Origin: an uncultured Bacteroidales bacterium
GTDB lineage: Bacteria; Bacteroidota; Bacteroidia; Bacteroidales; WCHB1-69
Direction: 5' to 3'
DNA length: 58,782 nucleotides
Assembly: GCA_900316305.1 (NCBI GenBank)
Contig: ONCM01000012.1
Span: forward strand, 1 to 58,782
Below the pieces are notes generated by a model that searched no databases, was not told the DNA's origin, and saw only the letters and a program-made list of their open reading frames with translations. Below, in pieces: positions 26,191 through 37,140 of this stretch; position 1 is the first letter of the stretch, and each line of letters starts with the position of its first letter. The translations under genes were made by a program, and so were the position numbers.

Positions 26191-29100
26191 CTATAAGACT
26201 AAGAGAAATCCCTTGATGATATGCTCAGTTCCCCTATAATCATAGTAGTACAACAGCACAGCATAGACATTGTTGTAGAGTATTTCACCATTCACGGAAC
26301 CATCCCACTTGAAATGGATATCATTGCTCTGAAATACCAGCGTGCCCCAGCGGTTGTAAATAAGCACCTCTTTGAAGACAATATCCCCATGATAATAAAG
26401 CTGGAAATAATCATTCATCCCATCCTCATTGGAAGGAGTGATCGTGTTCGGGATATAGAGATTTCCCTGCCCGAAATAGAGGTGCGGCAAAAAGATCTGC
26501 TCTATCGTGGAACAGGCCTCATCTGTGACCATCACGTAATAATAGCCGGAGTCCAAATCTTCTATGGAATGATATCCATAGTACTGCGGCAACGGATTGT
26601 TCATGGAGTTCAAGAACCACTCAATCGTATAGTTGCCATAACTGCTGGGCACATCAATATCGATACTTCCATCGTGGCCGTTGATAGGTGCCAACGCGCT
26701 GGTCACGGAGATTTGCGGAGGCGGAATATTAACGATCTCTATACCTTCTAAACTGCTGGTGCACCCCAACGCATCGGTCACCGTCACAGAATAGACTCCC
26801 TCCTGCAGATTTTGGATTTCAGGGGCGTTCCCTTCGCCTGAAGACCAATGGTACTGGTAAGGCGGATACTCCGACAAGACCTGCAGCTCTATGGAGCCGT
26901 TACCTTGCCCACAACTTTCGTTGGTGAGCTCCGACACGACAATAACCGGTGACGGGGCCACCTCCACCACGACGCTGTCCGTAAGCGTGCAAAAATGGTT
27001 GTCCGCACGATAAATGTACGTGGTCGTCACTTGCGGAGACACCCAAATTTGGGCACTGTCAGGAGCGGTAATAATGGAGCCTTCCGGAACAGAAGACCAC
27101 TGGTAATCAAAGGCATAATCGCTGAACGCGTGTACCGACAGTGTATCGCCAGAACAGACCAAATTGGCCGCACTCAGCATAAATACAGGGTACGGGATCA
27201 CCACAATGGTATCGAAAACTGTTTTAGCACATGAGGTGCTGTTATTATACGCCCAAATGGAATAGGTGGCATCGGTTTGAGGAGAAACGGTAATCTGACT
27301 GGCCGTGCTGCCCGTGCTCCAGTAATGCTGGTCAACAGCCCCCACATACCACAGTGTCACGCTGTCACCCACGCAGATGGTGTCCTTGTCGTGATGTATC
27401 GTCAGCGTATAATCCGGCTGCACCGTCACCGTGGTCGAGACGGTTGTGATACAGTCGTGGACATCGGTGGAACTCACTGAATAGGTGGTCGTTTGCTCAG
27501 GAGTAACATACTGGCTGTTGCCTTGGAACCCATCATTCCAAATGTAGTTCCAACTGCCACTGACGGTGATGTCCAACCCAGCCCCGTAACAGAGGGTTGT
27601 GTCTGGCGTGATCTGCAACGGCAGCGGTTCATAGACCGGCACCACAAAATGGGTGGAATCCACACAGCCGTATGCGTTGGTCATCACAGCGGTGTACACG
27701 GTGGTGGCATCCGGCATCACCCACGTGGTCGTGTTGTTGATCTGAACAAAATCGGAGGTATCCGTCCAGACATAATTTGCATTCGTCAACAATGTCAGCA
27801 CAACGGTGTCGCCGGGACAGACCGTTCCGGAAGTCCCTGATATGGTACCTGTCGGCAACGGTCGAATGGTAACATGCGCCGTATCGGTCGAATGGCACAG
27901 CGCGGAAGTGTATCCTGTCAGCACAAAATCCTCGTCTGTGACATGGGTCACCGTAATAGACTGGGCCGTTTGGCCTGTGCTCCATTGGTAGAGATCCGCA
28001 TTGCCGATCGCGGTCAATGTCACCGTCTGCCCGTAACACAGGACGCTATCACTGCTGAGGATACCCACCTGCGGCAGAGGAAGTACATTGACCGTGAAGG
28101 TGCCCGACGTTTGGCAACCGAAAGCGTTAGTGACAACCGCCGAATAGGTGGCGGTATCTTGCGGGGAGACCCCGATATTGGACGATGTTTCGCCCGTGCT
28201 CCACACGACACCACCTCCCGGTTCGAGTTGGACGGAGAGCGTCGCCGTATCATGCAAGCAGAGGTATGGCACCGAACTGGAAATTGTCGCATCCGGATTG
28301 TCCATTCGCACAATTTCGCGAGTGATAGACGAGTGACAACCGGCCGTCGTATTGAAGGCCGTCAGCGTGTAAGCTGTTGTGGACGTAGGATATACGGTGA
28401 TGATGGAGTCTGTGCTCCCCGTGTTCCACAAGTAGTTATCCCCAGCACCGTACGCAATCAGCGTGACGGCATTGTCCTCAATGCAGAAGGTGTCCCTCGA
28501 AGCCACGATGTGCAGATCGAAGGCGGGGAAGACCGTCACGGAAAAGCTGTCCGCCGCCACACAGCCGTACTGGTTGGTACCCGTGACGCTATACGAGGTC
28601 GTGTTCAACGACGGATAAACCGTCCGGAAATCATTGGTGGATCCGTCTTCCCACACGTAATAGGTGGCGCCGCTGACGCGGAACGTGAACGGATCGCTTT
28701 CGCACAGCACCGTGTCAGCCGGCATAACCAACTCCGGCAACGGATAAACGGAAACGGAATAGGTCATCGTGTCGCGACATCCATGCTCGTTGGTGACATA
28801 AACGGTATAGTCAGTATTCGTTGTGAGAGTCACCGTCACTGCCGAATCCGACATTTCCGACAATCCAGTGCTGGGAACCCACTCACAGTGGTTGTTACCG
28901 GAAGTTCTTAAAACGCTGGGTGTATTGAAGCATACTGCATTAGCACCAATGATGGAATCGACCGGAGGAACATGGACGGTGTTGACCATGAGGGTATCAC
29001 GGCTGACGCAATGATTCAAGTCGGTTCCCACCACCACATACTGGGTGCCCATGACCGGAACCACGGTATAAGTGCTGCCAACGCCCACCATCTGGTCGTC

Positions 29101-32100
29101 CGCGAACCAGATGTACTGGCTGGCGCCCGTAGCCGTCATAACTGCTTCCATGCCCTGACAGGGAATTTGCGGATAAACGGAGGCTATGACGTTCGGAACC
29201 GGATAGACCACCACCGTCGTCGTATCAAACGCGTGGCAAACCACCTCGTCAACCGTGTAATATCCCTCTATGATGTATTCCGTGGTCGTGTCGGGAGAGA
29301 CAAACGCGACATTCTGGCTGGCAGTCATGGAGGCATCCGTCGGATACGAGTTCCAATGATATTCGGTGCCCGCAATATTGCTTTGCGCCACCACGCCCAA
29401 GAACTGGCTGCCATCATGACACAAATAGCCGGGCGAGGAGGTTTGGAGTGTTAAATCTGGTAGCGGATGCACCATAATCGCAATAGGAAGCGTGTCTTTA
29501 CAACCCAACCCATCGGTAGCGATCACCTGATAGAAAACCTCGACAGCCTCTGTGGTGACGAGTTGCATCCGATCCCCTTCAAAGAAGGTATTGTCCAAAT
29601 CCGCCCCATACCATGCATATTGCGCAGCACCGGACAGAGAGATTTCGAGGCTGTCACCCAGACACGCCGCTGCCGGCGCATCGGAGGCGGCTATCGGGGA
29701 AGGGTACACCACAACGATAGCGGAATCCACCGTATAACACCCTGTAATTCCATCACTTGCCTTAACGCGGTAAGTGGTGGTGACCGGCGGGGTCGCAACC
29801 AACAAGTTCGAATTATTGCCCTCCGTCGGGGAGATGCTGCTGCTCCACGAATAATGCGAAGCATTGGACTGGGCGGTCAGCTGAACAGGGAAACCGTAGC
29901 AAACCGCTGTGTCTGAAACCGATATACTCAAGGTCGGGTGTTCGTTGGTCTGCAAGTTGTAATACGCCGTATCCACACAGCCTCTCGCATTGTATCCCAC
30001 CAGCATATAGGAGGCCGGCCCGGTCGGCACCACCGTCAGGGAACGTTGGGTGGAGATAACCACCGTCGGGTTATCCATATTATACCAAAAATGGTGACTA
30101 CCGCCCTGAGCCGTCAGGGTAATGGTGTCGTTCAGGCAGACTCCCCCACCCGACGAGGTGACATCAATCTGGAGATTCGGCAGCGAGTCCACCACGAATG
30201 GGATGGCCATCACCGACGTGCAGTTAAAGCCGTTCAGAATGCCCTGCACAACGAAAGTGTCGATATAGCCGGTAATGCTCGGTTCGGGAACCACCTTGGC
30301 CTCCGCCCCGCCCTGCGGGATGAGATGCGGATGAGGTTGCCATTGGTACGCATCGGCACCGGACACGGCAATCAACCCCGAATCATTGGCGCAAATGGAC
30401 GGTGGAATAGAGACCACATTCAGCTGCGGCACCGGATAGACCATCACCAGCACACTGTCAACCGCCTCGCAAGGAATTTCCAGAAATTCATCGGAAGCGG
30501 TGGCATAAAACCACGTCGGGGCGATGATATTGGAGCGGGTGATGGAATAGGTGGTGTCCAACGTGTTCCACACGATATGGTTGAAAGTACCCGTCGCCTG
30601 AATCGTGAAAGTATCCAAAGCGCAGATGGTGTCCAACGGAAGCACCTGTAACTGCAATTCCGGCGCAGAGATCACATCCAAGGCCACACTGCGCGTCCCC
30701 AAACAGCCGTTGACATCCGTTCCCGTCACCGAATAAGTCGTCTGGTTTCCAGGAGTCAAATGCACGCTCGCACCCGTCTGTCCGTCGCTCCAAACATATT
30801 GCGACGCCCCAGACGCTGTAATCAAATACGAACCTCGGTCACAGAACTGAGACACCCCATTGGTATTGATAGTGACCACGGGAATTTCGTGGATGACCAT
30901 CCCTTTAGACAACGAGATCCGGCAATTATGCGCATTCACGACATCCACCGTATAAGTTTGCGGCTGAGAAGGATAATCCCAAACCGAGGGATTGTTCTTT
31001 TGATCCTGTGAAATCGGCTGATGCCAATAATATTGATACTGTCCTGTCGTACTCAGATAGAGGGTATCACCCCGGCATAATGACGACGGGCCGAAGATGG
31101 TGTCTCTGGGTAGCGCATAAACCATGATTTCCGTCTGTTTGACCCGCTGACACCCTCTAACATCCACAATTGCCAACGACAAAGTGTCCACATAATCCTC
31201 CGCCACATCTTGCAACGGCGAATAGAAGAAAGAATAGGTTCCAGAAGGCAGATTCGGATAGTTCCAAACATATTGAACATCCGTAAACACCGGTGTCACG
31301 TTCACAGCGAGCGAATCCCCATAACAGAGGGCATCTCCCACCTGCAACGTGAAATCCATCGGCAACTCATTCACCACTACGGTGTAACCCAACGTTTTCT
31401 CGCAGTGGTATTCCGAATAACCCGTCACTGAATAGGTCGTAAGTGCCTGCGGATAAAGTACTAACGTGGTGGCGCTATCACCGGTGGACCAATGATACGA
31501 AACCGCATCGCCCACCAGCGTCAAGGTGAGAGAATCGCCCAGACAGATGGTATCGCGGGCTGACTCAATATGGAAATCCGGCCAAGGATAGACAAACAAC
31601 GTGTCATAAACGGTACGGGAGCAGTTGGTGGCGGGATTGGCGGCACTGAGCGAGACCACCGTGGTGCTGTCCGTCAATAGAGAGAAGGTGGAAAAGGAAA
31701 CGGACGAATTCCCGTTCCAATGATAATTCTCACCGCCATGCGCAGAGAAGACCACGGTCGTATTCGGACATACGGAGTCGGCAGAAGCGGTGATGGAGAG
31801 GTCGAAATATGGGATCACGCTCACTTTGACGGAATCCGTGGCGAAACACTCCAAATAGTCATACACCATCACGCGATAAGTGGTGGTGTCGTCCGGCGAA
31901 ACCCAAATGCTCTCCGTCGTACTATGCTGGGCATCGTCCCAAAGGAAATGAGCACCCCCACTGGCCGTCAAGGCAATCGTGTCACCCCGACAAATGGTGG
32001 TGTCCTGCGTGATCTGAGGCTGCGGGAAAGCATAGACAAAGATGGAGAAATGGGCGGTATCCCAACACCCGTACTCATTGTCGTAGGCCACTGAATACGC

Positions 32101-35100
32101 AGTCGTTTGCGCGGGCGTGACAAACATCGTGTCGCCCAAAGCGTTGTGATGGACACCATCGTTCAGCCACTGGTAGTGGGAAGCCGTTCCGGAGAGGACA
32201 ATAGTGTCGCTCATCCCCACACAGATGCTGTCATTGGAAACGACTTCGGGATCCGGCAGGGGTTTCAAATACAAGGAGACATAATCCGTAATCGTACATC
32301 CGTGTTCATCAAAGGATTGCACATAGTAGGTGGAATTGGCTTCCGGCGACACCACTCTTACTGGCGATGTGCTGCCGTCCTCCCAAGCCCACGTCACATC
32401 ACCCGAAGCAACGACGGTGAGCGTGCTTTGCTGGTGCGGACAAATGGTGTCGGGGAAGGCCGTCAGGGTAATATCCGGATGCGGGAAGACCTCAACCGGG
32501 AACGCCACCGTCGTGTCACAACCGTTGGGGTGGAACGCGCTGAAATAGATGGTTGTGGAGGTATCGGGTACATACCGCAACACGGTACCCGTCCCAATCA
32601 CCGTGGAATCGCCCTCCACCATCCATTGAAAGGTGTAATTGCCGTCCATCAGCACCACCGCCACCAACGTCACCGTATCCTGCGCACACACCATTCCCGT
32701 CGAGTAGGTCTCCAAAATCACGGGGTGCGGCAACACGTTGACGTGAATGACCGCCGAGCTTCGACAAGGGCAACCGTTGGTATCAGTACCAAAGACCACA
32801 TAATCTGTGCCTATCCTTGGCGCAACCTGCACCGAATCCATGCTTCCCTGCGCAATGGTGTGCGCCTCGGGTCTCGTAAAATGATCAAGACTCGTATAGT
32901 AGAAACGGTAAGTACAGTTGTCCGTAATGACCGAGTCTATAAAAGCGGTGTCCTGCAATTGCCATGATTCAATTGTAAAGCTCGCCATCGTTGGCGGACA
33001 AGTTTTAGTGACATTATATCTCCCATTGTAACTCGGCGTGTTACGAATCAGATTAAGAAAAGTAGTTTTATTCAGCATTGACGCGGAAGAATGCGTCACC
33101 ACGCTATCCCAGTGTATCGTATCAATGCGCTGCCAGGTGTATTGGTTGATGCCCTCGACATGCAGCCAGATACTGTCGCCCAAGCAGATGGTCTCATTTT
33201 GCTCGTACTCAAGGTCCGGCAGCATATTGATAAGGGATGAGATCGTGTCCGATGCCTTACACCCATGCGAATTCGTACCGGTCACGTAATAGGCATTGTT
33301 CTGGGTGGGATAGATGGTGACGGAAGTGAGCGGTTGATGGCTGTTGGGGAAAGGCTGCAATGACAACGAATCACTCCACTGGTAAATATTCGCCCCATGC
33401 GCAGTAAGAGTCATGGGAAGGCTTTCGCAAGAGACAATCTGTGACGTATCCATCCCATTGTAGGTGATATAGACGTGCGGGATGGTGTCGATCACGATGT
33501 GGAGGATGGCGCGCGCCAACGAGTGGCCCTCGGTCCAAACATCCAGAATCACGTATCCCGGTTCTGTCAGAGGCTGGGTCTCAAAACAGCCGGTCAAGTT
33601 ATCCACCGCTGCGTACGAGTAGTAGATATTGGTATCGTTCAATACGGCGGTGGAGTCCAGCGGGAAGGTCCATACGGAATCGAACTGGTAGGAAGTTTTC
33701 CAGATCATCTGTCGCCAAGCGGTCACATTCTCCGGAAAACTATAGCAAATATTGGCCTTATTCCCATAACACACCCGCATCTCGCTCTCGTGAACGATGA
33801 GATGGCAACTGCAATCGGTGTCGATGTACGCCCCGTCCGGCACATACAACGTGTCGGTATTGAAGTTGAAGTTCATCTGATGGTCGCCTAATGTCACAAA
33901 ATAAGGATAGCAAAACGTGTTGCTATACACGATGTCCATGTCGTTTTCACCTGAACCTTGATCGTTTGAACAGGCCGATAGCACCGAAATGGTGAAAAAA
34001 TAGCACTCGTTGGGATTCAGATTCGTTGCTACCACGGATGTGTCCAGCGTACTTCCTTCTTGCACGTAAGTGGAGTCCGTAGTGTAAAGTGTCCAATTAT
34101 ATACAATTTCATTGCCCTCTGCTGGATGCCAAGTCAGCAATGCTGAAGTATCGCTCACCATGCTTCCAAGCAAGTCGGTAGGCATTCCTGGATTCATACA
34201 ACACTTGGCCATCAATTCCAACCCCGTAAGCGTACAGGAAGAATCCGATTGCATACGCAAGGTAATAGGCTGGTTAACCACTGCAGACATGAAAATAGGA
34301 TTATCCTCACTGCCCAATTGTTGTTGACCGACAATCGTGTCGTGGGGAATAAGATTCGGGGTTTGGGAATAATTACCATTGTAAATAAATAAAGTATCCC
34401 CTTCCTGCAACTTGCACGACCCCCACAGCTTCATTTTGGAAGTCTCATCCCCTGGATAGAGCACCAAAAAACCATTTTCATTATTGGAATAGTCACCACT
34501 GGCATTATAATTGACATCGCCCAAACCAGAATCATAAATATAATGAATGGCATCATCGCAAGGTAAAGTATCCACTGTACTATATCGTCCCCAAACTATA
34601 AATAAGTTTGAGTCGGGAGCTGCCAATTGGTCATATCTCAAATACAACAAATCTGAATTACATGCACAAAAGTCTCCTTCTGTGTCCAATCCGTTATCTC
34701 CGCGAGTGATCATCACTCCAACAGTGCCTGTATAATTCGCCTTCCATGCCAATCCAGCGGCGGCGCATCCATATATTCCAGGACGAACGTGCGTTGAAGA
34801 TTGTGAGACAACCGCTGAAGTTTGATAATCGTCATAAAATAACGTAATTTTGGTTCTAAACTGGTTGCCCCCTATTGTAGGAACATTACTATTGTTATGA
34901 CTGATATCTGTATTCCATTCGTAAATACCCCCAGCTTCTACATGAAACCGATATATCCAACCACATTGGATGATCAAAGTATCACCATAATAACGACCCA
35001 GATATTGATTATTATCATCAAATATATTATCGTCATACATCAGGGCATTAAAATCATGGACAATGCTGTCAATTTGGGAAGCAGGTGGAGCTGGGCACGG

Positions 35101-35193
35101 ATATGGTGTACATGGGCCTGTCACCTGAGCAAATACAGTTATCTTTGCTGTAAGTACAATTACGGCCAGAACGAATAATTTCAGAAACTTCAT
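26191..35193 (-). CDS. Giant T9SS adhesin with Ig/PKD-like repeats and type-B tail
   Basis: A 3000-residue secreted protein. Start 35193 gives the signal peptide MKFLKLFVLAVIVLTAKITVFAQ; an earlier in-frame ATG would bury it. Order: unique N-terminal domain (to about 180), CUB-like domain (about 190-320), fibronectin III-like domain (about 325-410), then from about 500 to 2750 a long series of 80-95-residue Ig/PKD-like modules with the pattern IC.GD...LTA.G...Y.W..G......V.P..TT.Y.V......GC. One SprB-like repeat follows (about 2752-2820: NESCGQGNGSI, YHWSSG, GVYSVTVTDALGC). The last 95 residues (IPNTITPSNEDGMND, IYNRWGTLVF, WDG, VYAVLLYYYDYRG) are the gliding-motility/type-B T9SS sorting domain. 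Role: surface adhesin or filament, inferred. Confidence 0.9.
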   Translation of the reverse strand: MKFLKLFVLAVIVLTAKITVFAQVTGPCTPYPCPAPPASQIDSIVHDFNALMYDDNIFDDNNQYLGRYYGDTLIIQCGWIYRFHVEAGGIYEWNTDISHNNSNVPTIGGNQFRTKITLFYDDYQTSAVVSQSSTHVRPGIYGCAAAGLAWKANYTGTVGVMITRGDNGLDTEGDFCACNSDLLYLRYDQLAAPDSNLFIVWGRYSTVDTLPCDDAIHYIYDSGLGDVNYNASGDYSNNENGFLVLYPGDETSKMKLWGSCKLQEGDTLFIYNGNYSQTPNLIPHDTIVGQQQLGSEDNPIFMSAVVNQPITLRMQSDSSCTLTGLELMAKCCMNPGMPTDLLGSMVSDTSALLTWHPAEGNEIVYNWTLYTTDSTYVQEGSTLDTSVVATNLNPNECYFFTISVLSACSNDQGSGENDMDIVYSNTFCYPYFVTLGDHQMNFNFNTDTLYVPDGAYIDTDCSCHLIVHESEMRVCYGNKANICYSFPENVTAWRQMIWKTSYQFDSVWTFPLDSTAVLNDTNIYYSYAAVDNLTGCFETQPLTEPGYVILDVWTEGHSLARAILHIVIDTIPHVYITYNGMDTSQIVSCESLPMTLTAHGANIYQWSDSLSLQPFPNSHQPLTSVTIYPTQNNAYYVTGTNSHGCKASDTISSLINMLPDLEYEQNETICLGDSIWLHVEGINQYTWQRIDTIHWDSVVTHSSASMLNKTTFLNLIRNTPSYNGRYNVTKTCPPTMASFTIESWQLQDTAFIDSVITDNCTYRFYYTSLDHFTRPEAHTIAQGSMDSVQVAPRIGTDYVVFGTDTNGCPCRSSAVIHVNVLPHPVILETYSTGMVCAQDTVTLVAVVLMDGNYTFQWMVEGDSTVIGTGTVLRYVPDTSTTIYFSAFHPNGCDTTVAFPVEVFPHPDITLTAFPDTICPHQQSTLTVVASGDVTWAWEDGSTSPVRVVSPEANSTYYVQSFDEHGCTITDYVSLYLKPLPDPEVVSNDSICVGMSDTIVLSGTASHYQWLNDGVHHNALGDTMFVTPAQTTAYSVAYDNEYGCWDTAHFSIFVYAFPQPQITQDTTICRGDTIALTASGGAHFLWDDAQHSTTESIWVSPDDTTTYRVMVYDYLECFATDSVKVSVIPYFDLSITASADSVCPNTTVVFSAHGGENYHWNGNSSVSFSTFSLLTDSTTVVSLSAANPATNCSRTVYDTLFVYPWPDFHIESARDTICLGDSLTLTLVGDAVSYHWSTGDSATTLVLYPQALTTYSVTGYSEYHCEKTLGYTVVVNELPMDFTLQVGDALCYGDSLAVNVTPVFTDVQYVWNYPNLPSGTYSFFYSPLQDVAEDYVDTLSLAIVDVRGCQRVKQTEIMVYALPRDTIFGPSSLCRGDTLYLSTTGQYQYYWHQPISQDQKNNPSVWDYPSQPQTYTVDVVNAHNCRISLSKGMVIHEIPVVTINTNGVSQFCDRGSYLITASGASQYVWSDGQTGASVHLTPGNQTTYSVTGTDVNGCLGTRSVALDVISAPELQLQVLPLDTICALDTFTIQATGTFNHIVWNTLDTTYSITRSNIIAPTWFYATASDEFLEIPCEAVDSVLVMVYPVPQLNVVSIPPSICANDSGLIAVSGADAYQWQPHPHLIPQGGAEAKVVPEPSITGYIDTFVVQGILNGFNCTSVMAIPFVVDSLPNLQIDVTSSGGGVCLNDTITLTAQGGSHHFWYNMDNPTVVISTQRSLTVVPTGPASYMLVGYNARGCVDTAYYNLQTNEHPTLSISVSDTAVCYGFPVQLTAQSNASHYSWSSSISPTEGNNSNLLVATPPVTTTYRVKASDGITGCYTVDSAIVVVYPSPIAASDAPAAACLGDSLEISLSGAAQYAWYGADLDNTFFEGDRMQLVTTEAVEVFYQVIATDGLGCKDTLPIAIMVHPLPDLTLQTSSPGYLCHDGSQFLGVVAQSNIAGTEYHWNSYPTDASMTASQNVAFVSPDTTTEYIIEGYYTVDEVVCHAFDTTTVVVYPVPNVIASVYPQIPCQGMEAVMTATGASQYIWFADDQMVGVGSTYTVVPVMGTQYVVVGTDLNHCVSRDTLMVNTVHVPPVDSIIGANAVCFNTPSVLRTSGNNHCEWVPSTGLSEMSDSAVTVTLTTNTDYTVYVTNEHGCRDTMTYSVSVYPLPELVMPADTVLCESDPFTFRVSGATYYVWEDGSTNDFRTVYPSLNTTSYSVTGTNQYGCVAADSFSVTVFPAFDLHIVASRDTFCIEDNAVTLIAYGAGDNYLWNTGSTDSIITVYPTSTTAYTLTAFNTTAGCHSSITREIVRMDNPDATISSSVPYLCLHDTATLSVQLEPGGGVVWSTGETSSNIGVSPQDTATYSAVVTNAFGCQTSGTFTVNVLPLPQVGILSSDSVLCYGQTVTLTAIGNADLYQWSTGQTAQSITVTHVTDEDFVLTGYTSALCHSTDTAHVTIRPLPTGTISGTSGTVCPGDTVVLTLLTNANYVWTDTSDFVQINNTTTWVMPDATTVYTAVMTNAYGCVDSTHFVVPVYEPLPLQITPDTTLCYGAGLDITVSGSWNYIWNDGFQGNSQYVTPEQTTTYSVSSTDVHDCITTVSTTVTVQPDYTLTIHHDKDTICVGDSVTLWYVGAVDQHYWSTGSTASQITVSPQTDATYSIWAYNNSTSCAKTVFDTIVVIPYPVFMLSAANLVCSGDTLSVHAFSDYAFDYQWSSVPEGSIITAPDSAQIWVSPQVTTTYIYRADNHFCTLTDSVVVEVAPSPVIVVSELTNESCGQGNGSIELQVLSEYPPYQYHWSSGEGNAPEIQNLQEGVYSVTVTDALGCTSSLEGIEIVNIPPPQISVTSALAPINGHDGSIDIDVPSSYGNYTIEWFLNSMNNPLPQYYGYHSIEDLDSGYYYVMVTDEACSTIEQIFLPHLYFGQGNLYIPNTITPSNEDGMNDYFQLYYHGDIVFKEVLIYNRWGTLVFQSNDIHFKWDGSVNGEILYNNVYAVLLYYYDYRGTEHIIKGFLLVL

Positions 35194-35256
35194 ATCAAAA
35201 AAGGCAAATTTCACGTCCGTTTTTTCATCAATTTGGACTTCGAACGAACGATTCTG

Positions 35257-35264
35257 CAAAAATA
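35257..35264 (-). promoter_or_regulatory. -7 box TATTTTTG for the giant adhesin
   Basis: Minus-strand TATTTTTG, 64 bases upstream of the start at 35193, with a TTG about 16 bases further upstream. Confidence 0.55.
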
Positions 35265-35316
35265 AACATTTTCAGAATTCCAACCTCTTTTTATTAATTT
35301 TTTGTTACTTGTTCAG

Positions 35317-35351
35317 CCAAAACAAAAATGGGGAGCCACCACGAGCTCCCC
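35317..35351 (-). terminator. Rho-independent terminator of the nfeD-floA operon
   Basis: GGGGAGC/GCTCCCC stem followed on the minus strand by ATTTTTGTTTT. It lies 30 bases beyond the stop at 35381. Confidence 0.8.
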
Positions 35352-35354
35352 AAA

Positions 35355-35389
35355 AACTACTAATTTCTAACTACTAACTGCTAACTCAT
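35355..35389. repeat. Heptamer array, unit AACTACT x5
   Basis: AACTACT, AATTTCT, AACTACT, AACTGCT, AACTCAT. It covers the stop codon and last codons of the gene ending at 35381. Confidence 0.85.
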
Positions 35390-36148
35390 CTTCGCTCTCC
35401 CGTCTTTCTTCCCCACAACTTTCTCGCCTCGCGCATTCATTGCCTTAAGCTCAGTGATGAGAAAATCGCGAAGAGTTGTGGCAGTCTTTTCCACACGCTC
35501 ATACTGGATATTTTCCAGAAGATGGTCGCCACCTTCAGAGATAAAGTCAACGGTGACAAGGGTGTACAAACGATTGTCATCGATGGGATTGCCCTGCACG
35601 GTGATTTCCACCGGCTTTTTCTGTTTATAGACGATGGTCGCACCAGCATACGGGGCGTTAAACTGGTCGGTGAATCGTCCTAATGCCTTCTTCAACTCAC
35701 TGCCTTTCAATACGATAAAGGTCAAGTAATTGTCAAACGGAGAGATGCGATAGATATCCCCCACCGTCACATTGCCGCCGGGCATGGAGGTACGGATGCC
35801 GCCGAAGTTGAGCATGGAAAGATCCAAGTTGTCGAACGCAGTGTCTTTGATATACTTAGAAGCCTCATTCAACAGCAAGTCCGTCAAGAAGTTGGAGAGC
35901 GGGCTTTCAGGCGCGAAGGACTCCAATTCGGCATCCGTGTGCGCGATCACGACCTGCATCTGTTTGTCCATCTGCCGCCGTTTCTTCTCCACATATTTGG
36001 ACAACTTCGGGTCGATTTTGGCATCATACGTGGAATCCAGCCGCACCACCTCGTATTTGTACTGATACTTCGGCTTAGAAACATTTTGAGCATAACTGAC
36101 AACAGTTATGCTCAAAATGATAATGGTAAACAGACTTTTGATATTCAT
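35381..36148 (-). CDS. 5'-nucleotidase C-terminal domain protein
   Basis: A 255-residue exported protein (signal peptide [21 protein letters not shown]). The mature part is the substrate-binding 5_nucleotid_C domain: PLSNFLTDLLLNEA, LDLSMLNFGGIRTSMPGGNVTVGDIYRISPFDN, LKGSELKKAL, LYTLVTVDFISEGGDHL. The N-terminal metallophosphoesterase domain is absent. In Bacteroidota the two domains are often encoded as separate neighbouring genes, but no phosphoesterase gene is next to it here. Its start codon overlaps the stop of floA by one base (TAATG), indicating translational coupling. Confidence 0.85.
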   Translation of the reverse strand: MNIKSLFTIIILSITVVSYAQNVSKPKYQYKYEVVRLDSTYDAKIDPKLSKYVEKKRRQMDKQMQVVIAHTDAELESFAPESPLSNFLTDLLLNEASKYIKDTAFDNLDLSMLNFGGIRTSMPGGNVTVGDIYRISPFDNYLTFIVLKGSELKKALGRFTDQFNAPYAGATIVYKQKKPVEITVQGNPIDDNRLYTLVTVDFISEGGDHLLENIQYERVEKTATTLRDFLITELKAMNARGEKVVGKKDGRAKMS

Positions 36149-37134
36149 TAGTCTATCTTTTTAGTAGGATTATGGCCGCCTTGCCCCATCTTGCTGATAC
36201 CATCTCGCATGGAGGTGTCGGCTTTGATGTTTTCGAGCTTGTAATAGTCCATCACACCGAGGTTGCCGCTACGGAAAGCTTCCGCGAGGGCTTTCGGGAC
36301 CTCTGCCTCGGCGAGGATAACTTGGGCACGGGCCTCCTGAGCCTTGGCTTTCATCTCCTGCTCCTGAGCCACAGCCATGGCTCTGCGCTCCTCAGCTTTC
36401 GCCTGTGCGATGTTCTTGTCGGCGTTGGCCTGGTCCATCTGCAGCATAGCACCGATATTCTTACCCACATCCACATCCGCGATGTCGATGGAAAGGATTT
36501 CGAAGGCCGTACCAGAGTCCAAACCCTTGGTTAACACAAGCTTGGAGATGGAATCGGGATTCTCCAGCACCTGTTTATGGGTGTCGGCGGAACCGATGGC
36601 GGAGACGATACCCTCACCCACACGGGCGATAATGGTTTCTTCGCCGGCACCACCCACCAACTGGCGGATGTTCGTGCGCACAGTCACTCTCGCCTTGGCA
36701 ATCAGCTGAATACCATCCTTGGCAACAGCCGCGACGGGAGGCGTGTTGATGACCTTCGGGTTCACAGAGGTCTGGATAGCTTCCAAGACGTTACGACCGG
36801 CCAGGTCAATGGCAGTGGCCGACTTGAAATCAAGGGAGATATTGGCCTTGTCGGCGGCAATCAGCGCGCTGACCACCGGCTTCACATGACCGCCGGCCAG
36901 ATAGTGGGCCTCCAGCTGGTCACGGTTGATGTCGATGCCCGCCTTCGAAGCGGTAATCATGGAACTGACAATCATATCCGGCGGAACGCGACGCCAGCGC
37001 ATCAGGATAAGCTGCACTAAAGAGACGTGGACGCCATTCAGAAGGGCGTTGAACCACAGGCGCAAGGGCACCATCCAGAAGAAGAGGATGACGAGCGCCA
37101 GAACAATAACAATGGTGATAATTGTTTGAGGCAT
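36148..37134 (-). CDS. floA: Flotillin-like protein FloA
   Basis: A 328-residue membrane-associated scaffold protein of the UPF0365/FloA family. It has one N-terminal hydrophobic segment (residues 3-25), then conserved [57 protein letters not shown] and the SPFH-type core, followed by an Ala/Glu-rich helical stretch ([28 protein letters not shown]). FloA forms membrane microdomains in Bacillus with NfeD partners. The upstream nfeD gene fits this pairing, and the downstream gene overlaps by one base. Confidence 0.94.
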   Translation of the reverse strand: MPQTIITIVIVLALVILFFWMVPLRLWFNALLNGVHVSLVQLILMRWRRVPPDMIVSSMITASKAGIDINRDQLEAHYLAGGHVKPVVSALIAADKANISLDFKSATAIDLAGRNVLEAIQTSVNPKVINTPPVAAVAKDGIQLIAKARVTVRTNIRQLVGGAGEETIIARVGEGIVSAIGSADTHKQVLENPDSISKLVLTKGLDSGTAFEILSIDIADVDVGKNIGAMLQMDQANADKNIAQAKAEERRAMAVAQEQEMKAKAQEARAQVILAEAEVPKALAEAFRSGNLGVMDYYKLENIKADTSMRDGISKMGQGGHNPTKKID

Positions 37135-37140
37135 AATGTA

